The position numbers and the translations under genes were made by a program. From Bog-473 sp963737745 (lineage in GTDB: Bacteria; Actinomycetota; Acidimicrobiia; Acidimicrobiales; RAAP-2), in the NCBI GenBank assembly GCA_963737745.1, contig CAVTTR010000012.1, forward strand, positions 524,109-588,108: a stretch of DNA of 64,000 nucleotides, read 5' to 3'. Position 1 is the first letter of the stretch. Each line of letters opens with the position of its first letter. The notes under the pieces are model-generated. The model was given only the letters and a program-made list of their open reading frames with translations. It ran no database searches and was not told where the DNA came from. Positions 42,177 to 53,189 of the stretch are shown here, one piece after another.

Positions 42177-44583
42177 TCACTGACAGGCGCGGTGGTCAAA
42201 GATTGACGCTCTCGGCCCCGCGCTCGAGTTCTTCATCTGCGGCATTCTCTTTGGGAATGCCGCCATTTCGCTCGGCGGCTCCCGCCACGGATCGGCCAGC
42301 GTGCCGGCCCGCGCGTCGGTAATGGCCCGCCAGACCCGCTCGGGGGTACAGGGCATGTCGATATGGCGGACGCCGAGGTGACTGACCGCATCGACCACGG
42401 CGTTCTGCACGGCGGGGGTGGAGCCTACGGTGGCGGACTCGCCGATCCCCTTGGCTCCGAGCTCGTTCGTCGGCGACGGCGTCTCGGTGTGTGCCGTCGC
42501 GAACGACGGCAGCTCGGCCGCACTGGGGATGCCGTACTCCGCCAAGGTGGACGTGATCGGATTGCCGTCGGCGTCGTAGAGAACCTGCTCCCACAACGCT
42601 TGCGCGATGCCCGATGCCAGCCCCCCGTGCACCTGGCCGTCGACGAGGAGCGGATTGACGATCACGCCGCAGTCGTCGACGGCAAAGTGCTGCACCGGCA
42701 CGACACGTCCGGTCTCGGTATCGACTTCCACGACGGACACATGGGCGCCGAAGGGAAAGGTCGAACCCGCTTTCGCCGTGTCGTGTTGGACCAACAGCGG
42801 CTCACCACGCTCCGAAGCCACCCGTGCCACCTCGGCCCATTCGACGGCCTTGCTCGGGACGCCGGCCACGCCCAACCGACCGTCACCGATCACGACGATG
42901 TCCTCGGGTGCCGTTTCGAGCATCTCGGCCACGAGCTCCTTGGCTCGCTCGACCACCAACTTCGACGTCTGGAGCACGGCGGTCCCACCGAGCTGGACGG
43001 ATCGAGAGCCGCCGGTCCCACCGCCGCGGGCGACGAGCGCGGTGTCCGATTGCACGTAGCGGATCTGCTCGATCGCCACGCCGAACTGATCGGCCGCAAT
43101 CTGCGAGAACGCCGTGGCGTGACCCTGGCCGTGGGCCGAGGTGCCGGCCTTGACCGTGATCATCCCGTCATCGTGTACCTCGACTTCGGCGAACTCTCCC
43201 CCGCCGCCGGTCACTTCGACATAGACCGAGACGCCGATCCCGAGCTGCAGGCGATCGTTGTTCTGGCGCCTCTTTGGCCTGTTCGCGGCGGAGCGCCTCG
43301 TAGTCGGCGATGCGCAACGCCTCGTTGAGTGCGGTCTCGTAGTCGCCACTGTCGTAGTCGGCGCCCATGACCGTGGTCAGCGGGAACTCGTCGGGTTGGA
43401 TGAAATTCTTGCGGCGAATCTCGATCGGGTCGATCCCGAGCTCATCGGCCGCCATATCGACGATCCGCTCGAGGAAGGCGGCGGCCTCGGGGCGACCAGC
43501 CCCGCGGTACGCACCCATCGGCGTGGTGTTGGTGGCGACGACCGCCACATCGAAGGCGATTTCGGGAATGTGGTACACGCCCTGGGCCATGACCTTGGTC
43601 TGGCCCAGCACGAGGATCCCGCCGAACCCTCCGTACCCTCCGGCATCCCCGATCATCCGGCAACGCATCCCGACGAACGTGCCATCGCGCTTCAGGCCCA
43701 GTTCCACGTACTGCACCTGGCCCCGCCCGTGTGGCAGACGCGACCATGTTCTCCGAGCGGGTCTCGACCCACTTCAGGGGTCGGCCGAGCTCGAGCGCGA
43801 GCTTGGCCGCCACCACGCCCTCGGCCGACAGATGCTTGGCGCCGAACGAGCCACCGACGTTCGGAGCGATCACCCGCATCCGCTCCGGGTCCACGCCCAA
43901 GAGCCCGGAGAGGACCCCTCGAATCATGTGGGGCATCTGGCAGGCGAGATGCACCGTGAGGTCAAAATCGGTGCCGGTCGGATCGACGGCGATGGCGCTC
44001 CCCTCCATGGGCACCACCGCCACCCGTTGGTTCTCGAAGCGACCACGCACGACGACGTCGGCCCCCGCGAGCGGGTCCTCGCTGCCACCGCGCAGCCCGA
44101 TGATGACGTTGCTGCCGATGGACTCGAACTGCAGAGGCGAATCCGGCGCCAGTGCATCCTCCATGTCGACGACGGCCCCGAGCGGGTCGTAGTCGATCTC
44201 CACCAACTCGGCGGCATCCATGGCCAAGGCCCGCGACTCGGCGACCACGACGACGACCGGATCGCCGACGAAGTTGACGGTTCCCTTGGCGAGCGAAGGC
44301 CGGATCGCCGCCGGATGCAACACCATCAAGGCCGGAGCGTCGGGAAAATCGAAGTCATCTGCGCTATAGACGCCCACGACTCCCGGGCATCTCCCGCGCT
44401 GCCTTGACGTCGATCGACCGGATCGTCGCGTGCGCAATCGGTGAGCGCACGAAGTACAGCGTGAGCATGCCGTCGATCTTCAAGTTGTCGACGTAGGTGC
44501 CCGCCCCCCGCAAGAAGGTCGGGGTCCTCGACCCGCCGTACCGGCTTGCCGGAGAATGTGCCGGCGCCGAGGGTGGTCGTCAT
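42177..44583 (-). CDS. coxL: CO dehydrogenase form II-type large subunit (molybdopterin-binding), four frameshifts
   Basis: The catalytic Mo subunit of the CO/xanthine dehydrogenase family. Order: TTTLGAGTFSGKPVRRVEDP, FVRSPIAHATIRSIDV, NFVGDPVVVVVAES, VGGSFGAKHLSAEG, then TTPMGAYRGAGRPEA at about 43485-43525, GTSAHGQGHATAFSQI, GGTGGSRSVQLGG and NELGAKGIGESATVG with the catalytic Glu. The active-site loop is AYRGAGR, form II, not AYxCSFR of proven CO oxidisers (form I). The substrate is thus uncertain. Shifts lie near 44497, 44385, 43735 and 43265. Confidence 0.85.
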
Positions 44584-45405
44584 GAGGTGGCCTCCTCGAG
44601 TGCTCGGCGAACCAGGACGGTCGCAAGGTGGCGGCGGTACTCCGAAGAGGCATTGATGTCACTCGGCGGATCCGTCCCCTCGGTCGGCCGCCGCCGCAGC
44701 GTCCGCCGCGGACGCCCCGCTCCGTACGGCCTCTTCAACCGCCGCCGCCCGCAAGGGCGTGGATCCCATGTTGACGAGTGCGATGCCGGTGGTGCCGTTG
44801 ACGACCGCAGCCACGCCGACGATCGCCCAGTCCTGGGCTCGGCGGTTGAACTTCTGGAACGACCATCCGGCGCCGGCCACCTTCGGCACCCGTATCTCGA
44901 CCAGCATCTCATCGGCGCCGAGGGCGGTCTCGAGGAATCCTCGGAAGAAATCGACTGCGGCAATCTCCCGTCCGGCCGTCGGGCCCCTGGGCCACCAGCG
45001 TGCCCCCCAGGGCCAGGACGGCGGCGGGAAGATCCGAGGCCGGATCGCCGTGGGCCAGCGTGCCCCCCAGCGTGCCCCGGTGACGCACTTGGGGATCACC
45101 AACCTGGTGGGCGGTATAGGCGAGCAGGGGGACCTGCTCCTTCAGCAACGCCGACGTCTCGAGGTCGTGGTGGCGGGCCAGAGCGCCGATGGCGATCTCA
45201 TCGCCCCGCTCCTCGATGTACGAGAGACCCGGAACCCTTCCGATGTCGATCAGCACCGACGGGATGGCCAGTCGCAGCTTCATCAGTGGCAGAAGCGAAT
45301 GGCCGCCGGCGATGCAGCTTGGCCTCGTCGCCGTGCTCGACGAGCAAGTGCGATCGCCTCTTCGGTCGAACCAGCTCGGGCGTAGTCGAATGCAGCAGGG
45401 ATCAT
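44580..45405 (-). CDS. coxM: CO dehydrogenase-type FAD subunit, several frameshifts
   Basis: From ATG 45405: PAAFDYARAGSTEEAIAL, then after shifts HSLLPLMKLRLAIPSVLIDIG, AIGALARHHDLETSALL, the FAD-binding HRGTLGGTLAHGDPASDLPA, VDFFRGFLETALGADEML and WAIVGVAAVV. The end, ASSEYRRHLATVLVRRALEEA, is standard. This subunit carries electrons from the iron-sulfur subunit to FAD. Its start overlaps the reconstructed coxS stop and its stop overlaps the coxL start by four bases. At least three shifts. Confidence 0.82.
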
Positions 45406-45891
45406 GAGCTCGACCCGTTCGAGCGCGCCACGATCATCCGCACAGGCGAGCACTGCCTGCACGATGTTGTGATAGCCGGTACATCGGCAGAGGTTTCCCT
45501 CGAGGCCTTCTCGCACCCCCTGCTCGTCGAGTTGGCCCTCTTCGGCCAGGAGCGAGACCGCCGCCATCACCATCCCCGGAGTGCAGTATCCGCACTGCAA
45601 TGCGTGATGCTCGCGGAACGCCTCCTGCACCGGGTGCAACGTCCCGTCCGGACCGCCGAGGCCTTCGATGGTCAGGATCTCGGCCTCGTCGGCCTGGGCG
45701 GCCAGCAGCGTGCACGACTTGACCGACTCACCATTGAGCAACACGGTGCAGGCGCCGCACGAGCTGGTATCGCACCCGATATTCGTACCGGTAAGGCCGA
45801 GCGTCTCCCGGAGATACTGCACGAGGAGGAGCCTCGGCTCGACCTCGTGCTGGCGCTTGGTGCCGTTCACCTCGACAGAAATCAGGACCAT
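45402..45891 (-). CDS. coxS: CO dehydrogenase-type 2Fe-2S subunit
   Basis: First gene of the cox operon. The plant-type cluster motif is GCDTSSCGACTVLLNGESVKSC and the second cluster motif CGYCTPGMVM followed by NLCRCTGYHNI, so all eight cysteines are present. The N-terminus SVEVNGTKRQHEVEP and RETLGLTGTN are standard. The frame runs on into coxM because a base is off near the 3' end; in the other frame a TGA at 45402-45404 overlaps the coxM ATG. The main coding part is intact. Confidence 0.9.
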
Positions 45892-46010
45892 CCGCGACCA
45901 CCTTCGACCTCAAACGCTCTCAAGATCGTCACCTTAGTGGGAGGTATCCGTGCACCTCGTATCGCGCCGCGCTGGTCCGGGCTCGGCCGTCCCCCTCCCG
46001 AGGTCGGTCG

Positions 46011-46563
46011 TCAGTGAGCCCGTCGAGCTGGTCGATGCTCTTGCGTGTTCTTCTCGGCCCAGTAGTTCCGGATGCCTTCCCGGCCCTTCCTGTTCGCCCA
46101 CTGGTCCATGGTCGGTCGGTGGCCCTCGAAGGGCATGAAGGGAACGCCGTACCCGCACGAATCGGCGATACGGCTCACCTCGGTGACGATGATCGAGCGA
46201 ACACCCACACCCGTTGCCCCCTGGAAACCGACCGGCCAGGTCGGCAAAGGAGGGGTCGTCGGCCAGAACCGCACGGCCCCTCCCGTGCAGGCGCACGATG
46301 CGGGGCGCTCCGGCGAAAGCGCAGAACATGACGACGATCCGTCCATTCTCGCGTAGGTGGGCGATCGTCTCGACGCCACTCCCGGTCTGGTCGAGGTACG
46401 CAACAGTCCGCTCATCGACGACGACGAACTCGTTCCGGTTGCCCTTGGGCGAGCAGTTCACCAGGCCGTCGCCCGAGAGAGGAGCCGTCGACACGAAGAA
46501 GACCGGCTGTGCCTCGAGCCATTCGGCCAGACCCTCATCGATGACCTCGTACGTCCGGCCCAT
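46011..46563 (-). CDS. Pyridoxamine-5'-phosphate-oxidase-fold FMN protein, one frameshift
   Basis: From ATG 46563: EGLAEWLEAQPVFFVSTAPL, GLVNCSPKGNRNEFVVVDER, VAYLDQTGSGVETIAHLREN and RIVRLHGRGRAVL. After a shift near 46215 come TEVSRIADSCGYGVPFMPFEG and HRPTMDQWANRKGR. This is a split-barrel flavoprotein of the general stress or oxidoreductase type; the substrate is unknown. It lies between the cox operon and the molybdenum-cofactor genes but points away from the latter. Confidence 0.75.
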
Positions 46564-46646
46564 GCCGCCATTATCGCACTGGCGACGCGCCGCCGGCATC
46601 AGTCCCGATGTGCCTCCCGGGCGCGCCACCAGGGGTAACGTCGCAG

Positions 46647-47119
46647 ACGTGACACTCGACGCCAAAATAGTGACGGTCTCGGAGTCCGTCAGCCGCGGCA
46701 CCCGTCGAGGACCGTTCGGGAGATGAACTCGCCGCCGCCCTGGCCAGGCACGGCTACCGCGTGGTCGAACGGCGGGTCGTCCCCGATGGGGTGGAGTCCG
46801 TCTGCCGCGGCCCTCCGAGACCTCTCCTCTTCCTTCGCCGGGCTGTTGGTGACGACGGGCGGCACAGGGCTTCTCCCCCACCGACCTCACCCCGGAGGCC
46901 ACCCGCTCGGTGATCGAACGCGAGGCTCCCGGCCTGGCCGAGGCCATGCGCGCCGTCAGTCCCCTCGGGCGCCTTTCCCGCGGCGTCGCCGGTGCGACCG
47001 GTCAGTGCCTCGTGCTCAACGTCCCCGGGTCCCCCAAAGGGGCGGTCGAGTCGCTGGAGGCGGTCGTTGACGTCCTCCCCCACGCGCTCGACCTGCTCGC
47101 CGGAGGCGCACCCCATTGA
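46647..47119 (+). CDS. MoaB/Mog-type molybdopterin adenylyltransferase, several frameshifts
   Basis: From GTG 46647 the first residues TLDAKIVTVSESVSRGTR give the nucleotide-site strand. After shifts come RHGYRVVERRVVPDG, then SSSFAGLLVTTGGTGL (the TTGGTG loop), IEREAPGLAEAMR, SRGVAGATGQCLVLNVPGSP and KGAVESLEAVVDVLPHALDLL. The end is complete. The protein adenylates molybdopterin before metal insertion by MoeA. At least three shifts. It begins the plus-strand molybdenum-cofactor cluster. Confidence 0.78.
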
Positions 47120-47253
47120 GCGGCGGACGCATCGCCGGACGGCAAGGTCGTGCAGCCTGATTCCCCAGGCGGAAGGCAATAATTGCCCGAAAGCTCATTA
47201 GTGTGGCAGGAGGGCCCTGGCCACAGCGGGGGCCGAGGCTGAAAGGGTCAATT

Positions 47254-48395
47254 GTGAAGGACGTGCTCGACGACATCGAACAATGGCAAAGCGCTGGCCA
47301 CCGCGTTGCCTTGGCCCGGGTCGTGGCCGTGATCGGTTCGGGACCACGCGACCCGGGCGCCGCCATGGCGGTGAACGATCAGGGAGAGGTGGCCGGATCC
47401 GTATCTGGCGGGTGCGTCGAGGGAGCCGTCGTCGCCGAGGCACTCGAGGTGTTGGCCAGCGGAGAACCCCGCCTCTGCACCTTCGGCTACTCGGACGAAG
47501 AGGCCTTCTCGGTCGGGCTCACCTGCGGGGGGACCGTTCGAATCTTCGTGGAGCCGCTGGACTAGTGGACGGGCTGTTCGCCCTGGTGCGCGACTGCCTG
47601 CGTGCGCGAGGAGCCCGTGGCATTGGCCACCGTCATCGAGCTCGCTCCCAGCGAAGGCGGCGCAGTCCGAGGTCCTCCCGCCTCTGGGCGCCAAGCTCGT
47701 CGTGCGCCTCGAGGCCGAGCCCGTGGGCTCGCTCGGCGAGCCTGGCCTCGACGTCGTCGTCACCCGCGACACGCAGGGAGCGCTCGACGGCGGTCACAGC
47801 GTGGCCCGCCACTACGGTCCCCACGGAGAACCCGGACGCTCCGACGTCACGGTGTTCATCGAGGTGTTCGCGCCACCACCCCGCATGCTGATTTTCGGGG
47901 CCGTCGACTTCACCGCGGCGCTGGTACGCGTGGCCAAAGTGCTCGGGTACCACGTGACGGTGTGCGACGCTCGGCCCGTGTTCGCGACGCCCGCCCGCTT
48001 TCCCGAAGCGGACGAGGTCGTTGCGGACTGGCCGCATCGCCATCTGGCCAAGGTGGCGGACCGATTGGGTCCCCGAGACGCCATCTGCGTGCTCACCCAC
48101 GATCACAAGTTCGATATCCCGGCGCTCATGGGCGCGTTGAAGACCAACGTCGGCTACCTCGGCGCCATGGGCTCGCGCAGCACGCAACGTGGCCGGGTTG
48201 AACGGTTGCGGGCCGAGGGCGTGGATGCCGACGACATCCGACGGATCATGGCTCCCATCGGAATCGACATCGGCGCACGTACGCCGGAGGAGACAGCAGT
48301 CGTCGATATGCGCCGAGATCATCTCGCTGCGCGCCGGAGTCGAGGCACAGTCTCTCCGAGATGGTGCCGGTCCGATCCATCGGGTCGCCTCATGA
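47254..48395 (+). CDS. XdhC/CoxI-family protein, several frameshifts
   Basis: The N-terminal domain from GTG 47254: DVLDDIEQWQSAGHRVALARV, SGPRDPGAAMAVNDQGEVAG, SVSGGCVEGAVVAEALEVL, GYSDEEAFSVGLTCGGTVRIF. After shifts the NAD(P)-binding domain: RMLIFGAVDFTAALVRVAKV, VTVCDARPVFATPARFPEAD, AICVLTHDHKFDIPALMGAL, YLGAMGSRSTQRGRVERL and GARTPEETAV. XdhC binds and protects the mature molybdenum cofactor and loads it into xanthine-dehydrogenase-type apoenzymes, here most likely CoxL. Confidence 0.83.
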
Positions 48396-48419
48396 CCGAG
48401 CCTGAGCCTACAGGCGCCC

Positions 48420-48881
48420 GTGAGCGGCGACTGGATCGCCATCAGCGGAAGTCAGCTCCCCGTCGACGACGCCTGGAGATGGGTCGGCGTCCCCGAATGT
48501 GGAGGCATCGTCACGTTCTGCGGCACCGTCCGCGATCACTCCGACGGGCGGGCCGGCGTGACGTCGCTGGAGTACGAGGCCTATGAGGAGCATGTCGTGC
48601 CACGGCTCACCGACGTGGCGACGGCCGCCCGGACCCGGTGGCCCGAAATCGGCCGCCTGGCCCTCCTCCACCGAGTGGGACGGCTCGAAGTCGGAGAGGT
48701 CGCGGTCGTCGTCGCGGTGTCGACCCCGCATCGGGCTGAGGCGTTTGCGGCCGCGCAGTTCTGCATCGACACCCTCAAGCACACCGTCCCGATCTGGAAG
48801 CGGGAGACCTGGGAGGGCGGCTCCGACTGGAGTGTGTGCACTCCGGAGGCGCCGAGCCCGAATCCCACGACTCTTCGTTGA
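48420..48881 (+). CDS. moaE: Molybdopterin synthase catalytic subunit
   Basis: An intact 153-residue MoaE from GTG 48420. GGIVTFCGTVRDHSDGRAG, SLEYEAYEEHVVPRL, LALLHRVGRLEVGEVAVVVAV, TPHRAEAFAAAQFCIDTLKH, VPIWKRETWEGGSDW. The catalytic Lys of VPIWKRE is present. With MoaD it moves sulfur onto cyclic pyranopterin to make molybdopterin. Confidence 0.92.
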   Translation: MSGDWIAISGSQLPVDDAWRWVGVPECGGIVTFCGTVRDHSDGRAGVTSLEYEAYEEHVVPRLTDVATAARTRWPEIGRLALLHRVGRLEVGEVAVVVAVSTPHRAEAFAAAQFCIDTLKHTVPIWKRETWEGGSDWSVCTPEAPSPNPTTLR

Positions 48882-48911
48882 CGTCGACCCGTTCGCCGCC
48901 GGAACCGGCGC

Positions 48912-50225
48912 ATGAACCTTCTCTTGCCGCAGGCGGTCATGATCCCCCTCGACGAAGCGCAGCGATTCGTCCTCGGACTGTGCGCTCCGCTTCCTCCCGT
49001 CGAGCTTCCGCTCGACGACGCGCTCGGTTGCGTCCTGAGCGCGCGCGGTCATCGCCACCGAAGAGGTTCCCTCGTTCGCCAACTCGTCAATGGACGGCTA
49101 CGCGGTGCGGGCCGACGACACCGCGGAGCGCCGGTCCGCCTTACGGTGATCGGCTCCATCATGGCCGGCCACCCCCTTGACCGAGACGGTCGGCCCGGGC
49201 CAGGCGGCACGCATCATGACCGGCGCACCCGCTGCCACCCGGAGCAGACGCAGTCTGCATGGTCGAAGAGACCGAAACGGCTCCCGATGGGCGCAGCGTC
49301 GTCATCGGACGTCGAGCTGCAACCGGGCGACTTCGTCCGCCAGCCTGGTCGCGACGTCGCCATCGGCGACGTCATTGCCCCCGCCGGAACCGTGCTCACG
49401 CCCGCCCACCTGGGTGTTCTGGCCAATCAGGGTGCGCTGCAGCGTGAAGGTCCATCCCCGTCCGCGGGTCGGGGTGCTCTCCACCGGCGACGAGCTCTTC
49501 TCGGGGACGGGTCCGCTCCCCCCCGGCAAGATCCGCGACGCCAACCGCCGCACCCTGCTGGCCCTCGTCCGCCGCGAGGGGTGGGACGGCATCGACCTCG
49601 GGATCGTCGGGGACGATGAGTCTGCGCTCGTGGAGTTGCTGTCCTCGGCGGCGTCGACCTGCGACGCCATCTTGACCAGCGGCGGGGTCAGCGTCGGCGA
49701 CCTCGACCTGGTGCGGGTCGTGCTGGAGAAGCTGAGCGCGGGAAGATGCGCTGGATGCAGGTCGCCATCCGGCCGGCGAAGCCGTTCGCCTTCGGGGTGC
49801 TGGCGGACTCGGCGACGCCGGTATTCGGGCTCCCGGGCAATCCGGTTTCGGCCATGGTCAGCTTCGAGTTGTTCGTGCGGCCGGCCCTGCGGCTCCTGGG
49901 CGGTCATCGCGTCCTGCACCGGCCCGATCGTCTCCGCCACGACGGACGTCGACCTGCACCGGAGAGCCCGACGGCAAGCTTCACCTCTTGCGGGCCCAGC
50001 TCACGCTCGACGACGCCGGCGTCGTGGCGTGTCCGCACGACCGGCGGGCAGGAGTCCCATCAACTCCATTCCATGTCCGAAGCCAATGCGCTGATCCTCC
50101 TGCCCGACGGCGCCGGCGTGCACGCCGGAGAGCAGGTCAGCGTGCTCCTCATCGATCCCGATCGGCTGAGTTCCGATGCGTCACTCGTGCTGAACGCACC
50201 CCGACGGTCACCGGGGGCGTCGTGA
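48912..50225 (+). CDS. moeA: Molybdopterin molybdenumtransferase, heavily frameshifted
   Basis: Pieces in all three frames join to one MoeA: MIPLDEAQRFVLGLCAPLPP, a short SMDGYAVRADDT stretch, GQAARIMTGAP, LQPGDFVRQPGRDVAIGDV, VGVLSTGDELFSGTGPLPPG, RDANRRTLLALVRREGWDG, CDAILTSGGVSVGDLDLV, KPFAFGVLADSATPVFGLPG and NPVSAMVSFELFVRPALRLL. All MoeA domain motifs (MDGYA, STGDEL, TSGGVSVG, LPGNPVS) survive, yet eight or more shifts interrupt them. MoeA inserts molybdate into adenylated molybdopterin. Confidence 0.78.
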
Positions 50226-50303
50226 CCGCCCCGGTACCCGTCGCGATTTCGGTGAGACCACGTCGCGGTCGCCCCGACGAGCGAGCTCGCGCCGGCGCAG
50301 ACC

Positions 50304-51300
50304 ATGCCGCTCGAGGGGCCTCTGGTCGACCGTTACGGGAGGGTGCACAACGACCTCCGCATTTCGGTGACCGACCGCTGCAACCTGCGCTGCGTCTACT
50401 GCATGCCCGAAGAAGGGCTCTCCTTCCTCCCGCAGACGCGAACTCTTGACCTTCGACGAGATCACCCGACTGGCCCGGGTGGCGAAGGGTCTCGGCGTCT
50501 CCGCTCTGCGCATCACCGGCGGTGAACCGCTCGTCCGCAAGGGACTGCCATCGCTCATCGTCGACTCTCAGCGCTCGGATTCGACGACCTGGCCATGACC
50601 ACCAACGGCACGGAACTGGCGAAGGTCGCCGGAGACGTTGGCGGCGGCCGGACTGCGACGGGTCAACGTGAGTTGCGACTCACTGCGGCCCGAACGGTTC
50701 GCCGCCATCCGCCGCCGGGGAAAACTCGATGTCGTTCTCGACGCGATGAGCGCAGCCGAGAAAGCCGGCCTGACTCCCCTCAAGGTCAACGTGGTCCTCC
50801 TGCGGGGCCACAACGACGACGAGATCCTCGACTTCGCCTCCTTTGCCCGGACCACCGGCCGCATCGTGCGCTTCATCGAGTTCATGCCGCTCGACGCGCA
50901 GGGAAAGTGGGACCGGAACCAGCTCGTCCCCGGTCGCGAGGTGTTCGAGCGCATCTCGGCGGTCTGGCCTCTCGAGCCGCTCTCGGAGCCCTCGAGTGCC
51001 GCGCCGGCGGAACGATTCCGCTTCGCCGACGGCATCGGTGAGATCGGCCTGATCTCCAGCGTCTCGGAGCCATTTTGCGGCACGTGCAATCGGCTTCGGG
51101 TCACCGCCGACGGAGCGCTGCGGAATTGCCTGTTCTCCGACGACGAGCGAACCGTCCGCGACCTCTTGCGCAACGGCGGGACCGATGCCGACCTCGCCCT
51201 GTTGTTCCGGCGAGCCGTGTGGGCCAAGTTCCCGGGCCACGGGATCAACGAGCCGGGATTTCTCAGCCCGGCCCGCTCCATGTCGATGATCGGCGGCTGA
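50304..51300 (+). CDS. moaA: GTP 3',8-cyclase, three frameshifts
   Basis: A radical-SAM enzyme making the pterin precursor of molybdenum cofactor. The radical-SAM cluster is in the first frame: ISVTDRCNLRCVYCMPEEG (Cx3CxxC). After a shift near 50440 come LTFDEITRLARVAKGLGVSAL and RITGGEPLVRKGLPSLI, then FDDLAMTTNGTELAKVA. The last long frame has RRVNVSCDSLRPERFAAIRR, FIEFMPLDAQGKWDR, the second cluster PFCGTCNRLRVTADGALRNC and the GG end. All eight or so key residues are present. Confidence 0.83.
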
Positions 51301-51303
51301 ACG

Positions 51304-51540
51304 GTGGCCCGCCTTCGCCTTTTCGGACCGGCCCGCGAGGCGGCGGGCACGGCCAGCGTCACGCTGCCCGGACAGAGCGTGTCGGCCATCATCGCCGCCG
51401 CAGAAGCGCAGTTCGGAGAGGCGTTCTCCCAGGTGGTGGCCGTTTCCAACATCTGGCTGAACGGAGAGCCCGTCGAACCCGACACGCCGGTGGATGACGG
51501 CGACGAGGTCGCGGTGATCCCCCCGGTCTCGGGAGGATGA
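51304..51540 (+). CDS. moaD: Molybdopterin synthase sulfur carrier subunit
   Basis: A ubiquitin-like protein of 78 residues from GTG 51304. It has RLFGPAREAAGTASVTLPG, NIWLNGEPVEPDTPVDDGD and the obligate C-terminal double glycine in VIPPVSGG, which is adenylated and thiocarboxylated before sulfur transfer. The frame is intact. Its stop overlaps the moaC start (ATGA). Confidence 0.92.
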   Translation: MARLRLFGPAREAAGTASVTLPGQSVSAIIAAAEAQFGEAFSQVVAVSNIWLNGEPVEPDTPVDDGDEVAVIPPVSGG

Positions 51541-52162
51541 GTACGCCACCTCGCCCAACCGGGCCCGAGCGGGCTCGGTCGCGGCTCCCTGACCCACATC
51601 GACGAGCATGGTCGGGCCCGCATGGTGGACGTCACGGCCAAGCCCCTCACGCGACGGGTGGCTCTCGCCAAGTGCGTCGTCGTGACGCCGGCGGATGCCA
51701 CCAAGGTGCTCGGTGAAGCTCCCGATGGACTCGACGCGGTGGAGGGAGCCCGGTTCGCCGGCATCCAAGCGGCCAAGCAGACCTCATCGCTCATCCCCCT
51801 CTGTCATCCCATCCGTATCGATCGGGTGGCGGTCGACGTGGTCGTCGATGTGCACCGGATCGAGATCAGCGCGGTCACCGAGATCGTCGAGCGGACGGGC
51901 GTCGAGATGGAGGCGCTGACGGCCTGCGCCGTCGCTGCCCTCACCCTCGTCACGAGCCCTCATCCACGTCGACCCAGAGGCTTCCATTGAGGAACTGACC
52001 CTCTGGCACAAGTCCGGAGGCCGGTCCGGCAACTGGGAGCGCAGCGGCCCCGAGAGCCGGCTGACCCGGAATGTCGCTCCGGTCGAGCCAACGGCGGTGG
52101 CTACCACGGGCTCTGGAGGGCACACCGCAAGCACCGCGGCCTCTGAGGGCGGGAATTCGTAG
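51537..52162 (+). CDS. moaC: Cyclic pyranopterin monophosphate synthase, two frameshifts
   Basis: ATG 51537 overlaps the moaD stop. After a shift in the first 40 bases the family start SLTHIDEHGRARMVDVTAKP appears, then RFAGIQAAKQTSSLIPLCHP with the active-site Lys and IPLCHP, VTEIVERTGVEMEALTACAV and, after a second shift near 51955, EELTLWHKSGGRSGNW. The catalytic Lys, His and Glu are kept. The YDM stretch usual after the TACAVAALT helix is not seen. MoaC completes pterin precursor formation with MoaA. Confidence 0.85.
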
Positions 52163-52254
52163 AGTCGATCTACTCGCATTTACAGCATTTCTGTCCTAGA
52201 AAGACCGCTTCTACGCCTGAAATGCCCCCTTGATTTCGCAGATGCGCTACAGCT

Positions 52255-52270
52255 TTGTTACCTTGGCGAC
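52255..52270 (+). promoter_or_regulatory. Candidate leaderless promoter of modA
   Basis: TTGTTACCTTG is followed by the modA ATG with TACCTT (52259-52264) exactly six bases before it. The same arrangement precedes the HTH-TOBE gene at 55446-55451, read on the minus strand. A -10 box six to seven bases before ATG is the hallmark of leaderless transcripts in actinobacteria. A shared regulator site is the alternative. Confidence 0.4.
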
Positions 52271-53189
52271 ATGTTCATCGCCCCGGATTCTCGAAGAGTT
52301 CGCTTGCACGCGGCTCGCCGTGTCACCGCGATCGGAACCTTGCTCGCACTCGGAGCATCCGCCATGGTCGGCGCGACGGGCACCGCCGTCGGAAGCAGCG
52401 AGCTACGCACTCGGGCCCGGTCGATGTTCTCTCGGCCGGATCGCTCCAAGACCTGATGCAAGACCAGGTAGGACCGGCGTTCCAAAAGGCGACCGGGTAT
52501 ACGCTCGACAACATTTCTATGGGATCGACCGCGTTGGCGAGCAGCATTGCCGGTGGGACCTTGCAAGGGGACGTCTTCATCAGCGCCTCGCCCGCCGTCA
52601 ACGCCTCCCTCGAGGGATCGAGCAACGGGAACTGGGTTTCGTGGTACGACCAGTTCGCCAGCTCTCCGTTGGTCCTCGGCTACAACCCCAGCAGCAAGTT
52701 CGCCCAAGCGTTGAAATCCAAGCCCTGGTACGAGGTCGTCTCCGAGCCGGGCTTCCATATCGGACGGACCGACCCCACCACCGACCCCAAGGGTGTTCTG
52801 GCCGACGACGCTCTGAACCAGGCCGCCAAGAAGCACAACCTTCCCGAGCTCCACACGCTCGGAACTGAGACCAGCGATGTGTTCCCCGAGACGTCTCTCG
52901 TCGGAGAGCTACAAGCCGGGACAGCTCGACGCCGGCTTCTTCTACGGAGTCGAGGCGGCCGCTGCGCACATCAAGACGGTTCCCCTCACCGGTACTTCAT
53001 TGGCCGGCGACTACACCATCACCATTCTCAATAAGGCTCCGCACGAGGCGGCCGCCGTCGCCTTTGTGAACTTCTTGGCTCGGCAAGGCCGGCCGGAAGA
53101 TCCTGGCCACGAATGGTGTCGTGGCAGCTACGCCCAAGGTCAGCGGGTTGGAGTTTGCCCCGATCGGCATTGAGGCGGCTCTGAAGTAG
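52271..53189 (+). CDS. modA: Molybdate/tungstate-type solute-binding protein, frameshifted
   Basis: A signal-like N-terminus (VTAIGTLLALGASAMVGATG) in the first frame, then after a shift DVLSAGSLQDLMQDQVGPAF, GSTALASSIAGGTLQGDVFI, NPSSKFAQALKSKPWYEVVS, IGRTDPTTDPKGVLADDALN and ETSLVGELQAG. After further shifts come LDAGFFYGVEAAAAHIKTVPL and AVAFVNFLARQG. GRTDPxxDPKG resembles the WtpA group of oxyanion-binding proteins. The stop shares a base with the permease-ATPase gene. A periplasmic or lipid-anchored receptor for molybdate. Confidence 0.8.

Noticed and set aside
50568..51794. Long minus-strand frames opposite moaA, moaD and moaC
   Set aside because: The plus strand has clear family motifs; the minus frames are antisense shadows.
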